Shown here one piece after another: positions 6,678 to 12,768 of a DNA stretch of 12,768 nt (position 1 is the first letter of the stretch; each line of letters begins with the position of its first letter). The stretch comes from JBGPIK01 sp041484845 (lineage in GTDB: Bacteria > Desulfobacterota > Binatia > UBA9968). The position numbers and the translations under genes are program-made. Under the pieces are notes generated by a model, which was not told the origin of the DNA, ran no database searches, and saw nothing but the letters and a program-made list of their open reading frames with translations. The stretch spans positions 1 to 12,768 of the forward strand of contig JBGPIK010000172.1 of NCBI GenBank assembly GCA_041484845.1. The letters are read 5' to 3'.

Positions 6678-9353
6678 CTATCGCCTGAGCAATCGATCGA
6701 GAGATTCGGGAAGCCACTGTCTACCCTCTCTATCGGCGGATCCCTTTTCTCCGCCGGAAGGAGACTGGGTCGATCGCTCCGAGCTGATCAACCGCAGGAG
6801 CTGAGCCAGAGCGCGGTTTTCCGGTTTTATTGTGACGTTCGGGAGCGTACCTTCAATGCGAAATGAAATGGCAAGTCTGCCGCGGCGATCCAGCAAATAG
6901 CGAAGCGTCTTGTACTCACGTTGGAGCGCTTGTGCAATATACGGTGACAAGACCAGCAAGCCGTTCCATTTTATTGTTCTGTCAAATCCAATCCAGCCCG
7001 CTCCGGTAACGGTATAATCAGGAGTTGATAAAATGAAGCTGTCGGTGCGAATACGCGCCGCAGCCACCGCAAAGTCGGCTTTAAGAGTGTCAAAAGGTGT
7101 GTCTTGCCGTTGAACCGCCGCCGCTACAATTTCTGGTATGCGCGCCGATAACTTTAATGCCGGTGATCGCCCGCTCCCTCGGGTTAACAACTGCGTGAGT
7201 AGGTTAAAATCGTTGATCGCCCCATTATGGATCAAGGCTTCGCCGGATCCTTCGACGGTGTTCTCCGTCTTGGCCGAGTCTTTGTTTACCATCGCCAGTC
7301 TACCGTGAAAGTTCATTTGACCTTGCAAGCGACTTTTTAGCTTTGGAAACAGTTCTGCCAGCGCGAACTGTGCGTCCATAGCTTCGATCACGGACGTGAC
7401 TTCAAAGGCATGATTTTGCTCTGAGCCAAATACCCAATAAGCATCAGAACGAAAGGTTCCGTTAAATACCTGCAGCGACAGATTTTTGAACCCCATCGCC
7501 GTGGGCGACCAGTTCACCTCGGCGCGCAAGTTGCGGTAGACGGTTTGTTTCAGGCTACCTTCTGGAGAAGACACGATGCCTTTCAACAACGGAAGACCCT
7601 TGTCCACTTGGATCGTCCCGGTTGCCGTGACGTTTCGGAGTCGAGCGGGCGCAAGACTCGAAACCCCGGCTAGGTCCGACAGGTCAAGATCGGGCGAGCG
7701 GATTTCGTAGCTTGCGTTCAGGGAGTGCATGTCCGCAGCGGTGATGGCCACTGTCATATTAGAAGAGCCCAAACGAAAGGAAGCACTTTCAAGGCGGGCC
7801 TGGCGGCCCGAGAAAAAAATGTCGGCGTTGAGATTGTCGATTTTTCTGCTGCTGCCTTTTTGCCGGAGCTGCACGCCAGTGACTTTAATGCTTCCACGGG
7901 CATCCCAGCTTTCTTCGGGTAACACTAAATTTTTGGACAGGACCATATCCCAAGCCATTTCGCCGCTACTGGCGTAAATCGGCAAGGCGGGAAACAGATG
8001 ACTCCACGCGGCCACGTGACTCCGAGGGCCGAAAAGTCTTAGCTGCAATTGCGGCGCGCCCAGATCTTCAATGGCGCCTGAATACGTCAGTTGAGAGGCG
8101 CCGATTCTTAACACCGCCGGATGCAGAATGAGACCATGTTTCAGGCGCGAGACTCTGAGCTGCATCCGGGTCGTCGTTCCGGCTGGCTTGCGAAACCAGT
8201 CGCGGTAGCGAAATGCGGCCTTGTCGGCTCGGATTACCGCGCCGATGCGGAGCTTGTCCCAACTGCCTTCGAATTGGCTGTAAACGTTAATGGTCCCCTC
8301 GGTCGCGAAACTGGCGGGCAGGTTCTGTTCAAAAAGTGAAAGATTACGGAGTTGCTTCAAATCGATACGGTCCAAGGTCAGCTTTCCTTTAAGCTGCGCC
8401 TCCGACCACGAATTGCTGGTTGCTAAATCGATCGATCCGTCGATGACGGCGTTGTAATCGGTGGAGCCGAACAGCGGCACGTTAAGCCTAAAGTCGCTGA
8501 TCCGAGGGTTTCCCACGGGGCCGGTAATCTTCATCTGGAGCGCCATGGGTCCGGTGACGTCAAGCTCTCGGGGAATTTTATTACGTAGGAAAGCGACGGC
8601 ACGGGCAAGTAATGGAACATACAAGGAATCGAATTTAATTTCCAGGTCAAGGGGTTGCTGCAACCATGGACGGTCACCGATCATCGGGCCGACGCGTCCG
8701 TCGATGTGCACGTCGCGTGCTAGCCCCTCGGTCAATGCGGCCGTGAGTTTGAATTGGGTCTTGTCATTTGGATCAAGTCCTTTGACGTCCATGTCGACGT
8801 TTCTGATTTGCAGTTCCATGGGCTCTCTGATGGAACGATCAACATAGGCAATGCGGCCATTCTCGACCCGTACGCGACTTACCAGGAAATTCACCGCCGC
8901 TCGGTGTCGCTCCGCTGTCGGCAGGCGCAACCGGGGAAACGCTCCCAGCTCTCTTTTCCGGCTCGCCAGAGCGCTAAGGTTCACCAGGCCGGCTTCATTG
9001 GTGATGATCTGAAATTCCGGCTCTTTAAGCGTCAACGAAGCAATGACAATTCGCCCTAGAAGGAGATCCCAAAAGCTTACGCCGAGTATGAGCTCATTGG
9101 CCTGAATAAGGGGAGTGGCCGCGAAGCGCGGATCATCACTCACGCGGAACCCCTTCGCGGAAAAACCGAATCCTCCAAGTAGGCTCACTTTGAGTCTGTC
9201 AAAGCTAACGTCCTTGCCAAGAACCTTTTGTAGTTCTTGCTGAACCTGCTCGCGATTTCGACTGGCCAAGCTGTTGAAAGATTGAACCAGTAAACCTAGG
9301 ATTGCGACTAACGCTGCAAAACCGACCAGAATACGTTTTCGAGATATTCTCAT
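6678..9353 (-). CDS. AsmA-family envelope protein
   Basis: This 891-residue protein has the AsmA/TamB-like layout. A single N-terminal membrane anchor (about residues 8-28, after the basic MRISRKR) is followed by a long, beta-rich periplasmic region with the family's N-terminal signature (LGKDVSFDRLKVSLLGGFGF, then the F..L..G...I..L.L..P pattern). A C-terminal AsmA-like domain (about 650-842) follows, with the closing stretch RLAISFRIEGTLPNVTIKP. The last 45 or so residues are polar and probably disordered. Related proteins in E. coli (AsmA, YhdP, TamB) support outer-membrane lipid homeostasis, probably by bridging the periplasm for phospholipid transport; the same role is inferred here. The ATG at 9353 has only a weak ribosome-binding site. 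The gene follows the thiolase after 171 nt, so it probably has its own promoter. Confidence 0.88.
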   Translation of the reverse strand: MRISRKRILVGFAALVAILGLLVQSFNSLASRNREQVQQELQKVLGKDVSFDRLKVSLLGGFGFSAKGFRVSDDPRFAATPLIQANELILGVSFWDLLLGRIVIASLTLKEPEFQIITNEAGLVNLSALASRKRELGAFPRLRLPTAERHRAAVNFLVSRVRVENGRIAYVDRSIREPMELQIRNVDMDVKGLDPNDKTQFKLTAALTEGLARDVHIDGRVGPMIGDRPWLQQPLDLEIKFDSLYVPLLARAVAFLRNKIPRELDVTGPMALQMKITGPVGNPRISDFRLNVPLFGSTDYNAVIDGSIDLATSNSWSEAQLKGKLTLDRIDLKQLRNLSLFEQNLPASFATEGTINVYSQFEGSWDKLRIGAVIRADKAAFRYRDWFRKPAGTTTRMQLRVSRLKHGLILHPAVLRIGASQLTYSGAIEDLGAPQLQLRLFGPRSHVAAWSHLFPALPIYASSGEMAWDMVLSKNLVLPEESWDARGSIKVTGVQLRQKGSSRKIDNLNADIFFSGRQARLESASFRLGSSNMTVAITAADMHSLNASYEIRSPDLDLSDLAGVSSLAPARLRNVTATGTIQVDKGLPLLKGIVSSPEGSLKQTVYRNLRAEVNWSPTAMGFKNLSLQVFNGTFRSDAYWVFGSEQNHAFEVTSVIEAMDAQFALAELFPKLKSRLQGQMNFHGRLAMVNKDSAKTENTVEGSGEALIHNGAINDFNLLTQLLTRGSGRSPALKLSARIPEIVAAAVQRQDTPFDTLKADFAVAAARIRTDSFILSTPDYTVTGAGWIGFDRTIKWNGLLVLSPYIAQALQREYKTLRYLLDRRGRLAISFRIEGTLPNVTIKPENRALAQLLRLISSERSTQSPSGGEKGSADREGRQWLPESLDRLLRR

Positions 9354-9394
9354 GGCGCCGGGGATGGCGGGCGAAAGAGAATCTTCTTAAAACC

Positions 9395-9474
9395 CGTTCC
9401 CGATTCTGACTGGAAAGCGATCTTGAAGCAAACCGGGAGCGGTGGATGCGGCGTTACGGCGGCACGTTCCCGAT
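9395..9474. repeat. Direct repeat CGTTCCCGAT upstream of the AsmA-family gene
   Basis: CGTTCCCGAT occurs at 9395-9404 and again at 9465-9474 in the 171-nt gap between the thiolase and the AsmA-family gene. A poor promoter-like pair on the minus strand (TTGCTT, 17 bp, CAGAAT) ends just before the copy nearer the AsmA-family gene. Two copies of a 10-mer in a regulatory-sized gap could be operator half-sites, but chance is not excluded. Confidence 0.25.
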
Positions 9475-9524
9475 CCCGGAATGACCGTTCGGATGCGACA
9501 ATAATGCGTTCAGGCGATTCGTTT

Positions 9525-10727
9525 TCAGTTGATGCGTTCGACGATCGTGGCAATTCCCTGGCCGACGCCGATACACATAGTCGCCAAGCCGTAGCGGCTG
9601 CCGCGCTTTTGCATTTCATGAACCAGTGTGGTCATAACTCTCGCGCCGCTACAGCCGAGCGGATGGCCGAGAGCGATGGCGCCGCCGTTGACGTTCAGTT
9701 TATCTAGAGGAATTCCCAGCTCCCGGACACACGCGAGAATCTGTGCAGCAAAGGCCTCATTCATTTCCACCAGATCGATCTTATCGATGGTGAGGCCGGC
9801 CCGCTTGAGAGCCTTTTGGGTCGCCGGAATAGGGCCGATACCCATATAGTCCGGATGGACTCCCGCCGCTGCCGACGCGACGATCCGAACCAGCGGTTTG
9901 AGTTTGAGCTGTTCTGCCTTTTGCGGCGTCGTGATAAGCAAGGCCGCCGCGCCGTCGGTTAGCGGCGAAGAATTTCCAGCTGTAACACTCCCGCCCTTTT
10001 TAAAAGTGGCCGGTAGCGCAGCGAGCTTTTCAAGCGAGGTGTCCGCGCGCGGCCCTTCGTCCGTGCCATGCACGAGCGGCGCGCCCTTTCGCTGCGGAAT
10101 TTCGACCGGCACAATTTCATCCTTCAGGCGACCTTCTTGTTGCGCTTTCAGCGCCTTTTGATGGCTTCCCAACGCCAGCACATCCTGGTCTTTGCGGCTG
10201 ATTTGATATTTCTCCGCGACATTTTCGGCGGTTTCACCATTGTTAATCAGCGAATAGAGTTCACCCATGCGGCGATTAGGAAAACGCCAGCCAAGGGAAC
10301 TGTCATAAACGGTAACGTTACCCCGTTGAAATGGAGCCGAGCCTTTGGCCATGACCAACGGCCCGCGCGTCATGCTCTCTACGCCACCGGCAACGAATAG
10401 TTCGCCGTGCTCGGTCTGTACGGCGCGTCCGGCTTGATTGATGGCTTCGAGGCCGGAACCGCACAAGCGATTCACCGTCACGCCTGCCACCGTATAAGGA
10501 AGCCCGGCGAGCAACGAGGCGGTGCGTGCCACATTGCGGGAGTCTTCCCCGGCCTGATTCGTGCAGCCGAAATAGACGTCTTCGATTTCGTCTTTGTTGA
10601 TGCCTGTTTTCTCCACCAGCTTGGCGATGATAAACGCGCCCAAATCGTCGGTGCGAATATCCTTTAAAATTCCTCCGTACCGGCCCATCGGGGTGCGCAC
10701 GGCTGCGACAATGACTGCTTCTTTCAT
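9525..10727 (-). CDS. paaJ: Beta-ketoadipyl-CoA-type thiolase (PaaJ/PcaF-like)
   Basis: This is a degradative thiolase that cleaves a 3-oxoacyl-CoA with CoA to release acetyl-CoA. The 400-residue length is normal for the family. The nucleophile C89 lies in NRLCGSG, N323 in MNEAFA, H355 in GHPLG, and the second cysteine C385 in CIGVGQG, so all active-site elements are present. The segment YFGCTNQAGEDSRNVAR followed by LLAGLP is characteristic of PaaJ/PcaF thiolases, as is the GWRF region after the ESM motif. Other stretches (AGNSSPLTDGAAA) are shared with general beta-oxidation thiolases, so a broader acyl substrate is possible. The start ATG overlaps the previous stop as ATGA with AGGTGA just upstream, which suggests translational coupling. 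Its place after PaaG- and PaaH-like genes supports action in the final step of phenylacetate or dicarboxyl-CoA breakdown. Confidence 0.9.
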   Translation of the reverse strand: MKEAVIVAAVRTPMGRYGGILKDIRTDDLGAFIIAKLVEKTGINKDEIEDVYFGCTNQAGEDSRNVARTASLLAGLPYTVAGVTVNRLCGSGLEAINQAGRAVQTEHGELFVAGGVESMTRGPLVMAKGSAPFQRGNVTVYDSSLGWRFPNRRMGELYSLINNGETAENVAEKYQISRKDQDVLALGSHQKALKAQQEGRLKDEIVPVEIPQRKGAPLVHGTDEGPRADTSLEKLAALPATFKKGGSVTAGNSSPLTDGAAALLITTPQKAEQLKLKPLVRIVASAAAGVHPDYMGIGPIPATQKALKRAGLTIDKIDLVEMNEAFAAQILACVRELGIPLDKLNVNGGAIALGHPLGCSGARVMTTLVHEMQKRGSRYGLATMCIGVGQGIATIVERIN

Positions 10728-11470
10728 GATTTCACCTGACCTTCATTATACGAATAAAAACCCTTTCCGGTAGTCTCGCCTAAAAATCCCGCTGTGACCA
10801 ATTTCTTGAGCAGCGGCGTAGGACGATATCGGTCGTCGCCGGTCTCGCGCTGCAGCCCTTCAAGCACTGCTAGAACTTCATCCAAGCCGACCTGATCGCC
10901 CCAACGCAACGGCCCCTGCGGATAATTGACGCCGAGACGCATCGCGATGTCGATTTCTTCAGCCTTGGCGACGCCTTCTTCCAGGCTGCGTGCCGCTTCG
11001 TTGACAAGAAGACTCAGAATGCGCGGAAAAGTCAGCCCCGCGGTGTCTTTCACGCGCACCGTCTCTTTGCTCACTGACTTGAAAAACTCCTCCGCCGCGC
11101 TCATTGAAGTTTCCGAAGTTCGCAGTCCGGCGGCGAGCTCGATTACTTTTCGATCTTTGAGCGGATAAAATGTTGCGAAGCCGACGATGCGATGCGGGTT
11201 TTTCACCCAGGAGCCGAGGTGCGTCGTGCCGTAGCTCAAGCATGACGTGACGATGACAGAAGTCGGCGGGAGAAACTCATCGAGCTTGTGCAAGATAAAC
11301 TTCTTTTTCTCACTGTTTCCGGCATAGGTTTCAATGACCACGGGCGTTGCGGGCGTTAATTCAGTCAGTTGAGACAGCTGCGACGCGCCCACGCCCTTTT
11401 CGCGACAGAGGTCGTTTAGCTCTAGAGCCAGTCGGCTGTCGCCGATAATTGCGACGTTATTTTTTATCAT
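10724..11470 (-). CDS. Degenerate 3-hydroxyacyl-CoA dehydrogenase half (PaaH C-terminal-type)
   Basis: This 248-residue protein has the fold pattern of 3-hydroxyacyl-CoA dehydrogenase but lacks the working residues. The NAD-binding glycine motif is reduced to GDSRLA (residues 10-15) and the Rossmann region is shortened. Aligned with the preceding protein, catalytic S121, H142 and N192 correspond to L78, A99 and P149; only E111 (E154 in the partner) is kept. This matches the non-catalytic second half of two-domain PaaH proteins (a reduced Rossmann domain plus a second C-terminal dehydrogenase domain). The ATG at 11470 lies inside the end of the upstream gene, a 14-nt overlap in a different frame, with GAGG about 11 nt before it. 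An open frame continues upstream to 11614 but shadows the upstream gene. It is probably a structural subunit or the detached half of PaaH. Confidence 0.85.
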   Translation of the reverse strand: MIKNNVAIIGDSRLALELNDLCREKGVGASQLSQLTELTPATPVVIETYAGNSEKKKFILHKLDEFLPPTSVIVTSCLSYGTTHLGSWVKNPHRIVGFATFYPLKDRKVIELAAGLRTSETSMSAAEEFFKSVSKETVRVKDTAGLTFPRILSLLVNEAARSLEEGVAKAEEIDIAMRLGVNYPQGPLRWGDQVGLDEVLAVLEGLQRETGDDRYRPTPLLKKLVTAGFLGETTGKGFYSYNEGQVKS

Positions 11471-12323
11471 ACACGTAAAAACCTCTGCCCGTTTTTCGCC
11501 CAAGATTGCCACCCATGACCATGCGGTGCTGAATCGGACTCGGGCGCAGTCTCGCGTCTTCAAAAAATGAATGATAGAGCGATTCGGTGGCGGCGAAGTT
11601 GATGTCATGGCCAATCAAATCCATGAGCTCGAAGGGCCCCATGCGAAAGTTTCCCGCCTCTTTCATAATGCGATCGATCACTTCCACCGACGCGCCGCCG
11701 TCCCCCAAAATACGCAGCGCCTCATTATAGAATGGCCGCGCGACGCGATTGACGATGAAACCCGGCGTATCCTTCGCGCGGGCCGGCGTTTTGCCAATCT
11801 GGCGCACGAGCGTCGTCGCTTTCTCGATCGTTTGTTCGCTGGTGCGGTCGCCTTGGATAACTTCCACCAGCGCCATCAAAGCCGGCGGATTGAAGAAATG
11901 CAGGCCAAGAATTCGTTCCGGCTGTCGCGTAGCAGCCGCGATCGCGGTAACGGAAAACGAGGAGGTATTGGTTGCGATGAGCGTTTCCGGGCCGCAGAGA
12001 GTGTCCAACTGTTTGAATATCTCTCTCTTGAGCTCCAACTTCTCGGGGGCGGCCTCGATGATCAGGCTATAACCTTTAAAATCCTCGAGCTTGGTCGTGC
12101 TGCGAAGGCGACCGAGAATTTCCTTTTCAACCTCCGCGGTGATTTTCCCGCGCTCCCGGCTGCCTTGCAGGAAGCTGCGAATTCGTCCTAGGCCCTTATC
12201 GATGAACTCTTGAGAGATATCGTAGAGTTGGGTTGCGAAACCCGCTTGCGCCGTTACTTGCGCGATGCCGGCACCCATGGTGCCGGCGCCGAGCACGCCA
12301 ATTTTTTCTGCTTTATTAGCCAT
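11457..12323 (-). CDS. paaH: 3-hydroxyacyl-CoA dehydrogenase, catalytic half (PaaH-like)
   Basis: This enzyme oxidises a 3-hydroxyacyl-CoA to the 3-oxoacyl-CoA with NAD+; in the phenylacetate pathway the substrate is 3-hydroxyadipyl-CoA. The 288 residues contain the glycine motif GAGTMG (12-17), NTSS (119-122), the catalytic H142 in LHFFNPP, E154, and N192 in PGFIVNR, all intact. The C-terminal half (RVARPFYNEA, MGPFELMDLIG, DINFA) resembles PaaH more than short-chain 3-hydroxybutyryl-CoA dehydrogenases. I chose the ATG at 12323 because GAGAAAG precedes it and the sequence enters the first beta-strand at once; a TTG at 12335 is the alternative. It follows the PaaG-like gene by 24 nt. It ends at a TAA directly after six A, where the frame could continue into the next ORF if one A were absent. 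Confidence 0.9.
   Translation of the reverse strand: MANKAEKIGVLGAGTMGAGIAQVTAQAGFATQLYDISQEFIDKGLGRIRSFLQGSRERGKITAEVEKEILGRLRSTTKLEDFKGYSLIIEAAPEKLELKREIFKQLDTLCGPETLIATNTSSFSVTAIAAATRQPERILGLHFFNPPALMALVEVIQGDRTSEQTIEKATTLVRQIGKTPARAKDTPGFIVNRVARPFYNEALRILGDGGASVEVIDRIMKEAGNFRMGPFELMDLIGHDINFAATESLYHSFFEDARLRPSPIQHRMVMGGNLGRKTGRGFYVYDKK
11460..11465 (-). other. Six-A run at the split between the two PaaH halves
   Basis: On the coding strand the upstream gene reads GAT AAA AAA TAA. With five A it would read GAT AAA AAT AAC and run directly into residue 4 of the next protein, giving one continuous PaaH-like protein of about 532 residues. The run is thus either a true split, a slippage site, or a one-base error. 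Confidence 0.6.
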
Positions 12324-12347
12324 GGTCTTTCTCAAACTTCCGTAAAA

Positions 12348-12768
12348 CTATTTCCCCGTGAATGTCGGCGTACGCTTCTCCAAAAAAGCGCGTACGCCTT
12401 CGTCATAATCGGCGCTTCTGCCGGCAACTTCCTGCAAACAAGCCTCATATTCCAAATCCGCTTCGAACCTCGGCAGCATCGCGTGATTCACCGCTCGCTT
12501 GATCAGGCCGACGCCGCGCGGCGCGCGCGCAACGCGCTCGGCGATCTCTTGGGTCGAGCTGGAAAATTCTTCCGGCTTGAAAACTTTCGCGACCAAACCG
12601 ATCCGCTGCGCCTCGTGGGCATCGATGCTTTCGCCGAGAAGCAGGAGTTCCATCGCTTTGCTGAGTCCGACAAGACGCGGCAGTATAAAACTTCCTCCAG
12701 AATCCGGCGCCAGGCCGACCCGAACAAAGGACTGGATGAACTTCGCCTCTTCGGAGGCAACCCGAAGA
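12348..12768 (-). CDS. paaG: PaaG-like enoyl-CoA hydratase/isomerase, N-terminus outside the window
   Basis: This is a crotonase-family enzyme. Only the last 139 residues are visible; the start and the first oxyanion-hole motif lie beyond the right edge. The visible part opens with the active-site region VGLAPDSGGS, whose PDSGG motif matches the PD(C/S)GG motif of PaaG, where the aspartate is the catalytic residue. The C-terminus (AGRSADYDEGVRAFLEKR, then TPTFTGK) is also very close to E. coli PaaG as I remember it. PaaG converts the epoxide of phenylacetyl-CoA to the oxepin form and can also isomerise enoyl-CoA double bonds. A general enoyl-CoA hydratase role cannot be excluded from a fragment. 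It is followed after 24 nt by the PaaH-like gene, so the order G-H-J fits lower phenylacetate catabolism. Confidence 0.85.
   Translation of the reverse strand, partial: LRVASEEAKFIQSFVRVGLAPDSGGSFILPRLVGLSKAMELLLLGESIDAHEAQRIGLVAKVFKPEEFSSSTQEIAERVARAPRGVGLIKRAVNHAMLPRFEADLEYEACLQEVAGRSADYDEGVRAFLEKRTPTFTGK

Noticed and set aside
11571..12191. 206-residue plus-strand ORF
   Set aside because: It is antisense to the PaaH-like gene with all its catalytic motifs; no independent evidence supports it.

Overview
The window is a stretch of bacterial chromosome in which every confident gene lies on the minus strand. I therefore describe it from the right edge leftwards, in transcription order. The organism is probably an uncultured, aerobic, Gram-negative (diderm) bacterium. 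An AsmA-family envelope protein implies an outer membrane, and a PaaG/PaaH/PaaJ-like gene set implies degradation of aromatic or acyl-CoA compounds. The small DUF4911-like gene is, from memory of that family, typical of deltaproteobacteria-like lineages. The phylum cannot be fixed from the sequence alone.

Right part (about 9525-12768): an acyl-CoA catabolic operon. A PaaG-like isomerase/hydratase (cut by the window edge) is followed by a PaaH-like 3-hydroxyacyl-CoA dehydrogenase and a PaaJ/PcaF-like thiolase. The PaaH-like protein is split over two overlapping ORFs. The first is the complete catalytic dehydrogenase. The second is a degenerate copy that lacks the NAD glycine motif and the catalytic residues. 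The ORFs overlap by 14 nt at a run of six A, and removing one A would fuse them into a single protein of about 532 residues with the layout of classical PaaH. The intergenic distances (24 nt, -14 nt, -4 nt) indicate one transcript.

Middle part (about 3927-9353): an AsmA-family protein, a DUF4911-like small protein 10 nt further on, then ribonuclease R. Between the DUF4911-like gene and rnr sits a 240-bp non-coding element with perfect 15-bp terminal inverted repeats and a 4-bp target duplication (CTAA). This is a MITE-like non-autonomous transposon. Removing it and one CTAA copy leaves a 79-nt gap, so the insertion probably split an older co-directional gene group. It lies 15 nt from the rnr start codon, so it now supplies most of the rnr leader.

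Left part (1-3926): a large SWIM zinc-finger SNF2-family ATPase, preceded by an extended -10 promoter and a 7-bp-arm inverted repeat. After it come about 580 nt with no convincing gene, then a small two-helix membrane protein of unknown function.

The most interesting items are the MITE next to rnr, the split PaaH with its A-run junction, and the unusual C-terminal extension of the SNF2 protein. I found no CRISPR array, tRNA, rRNA, complete insertion sequence or obvious new defence system.
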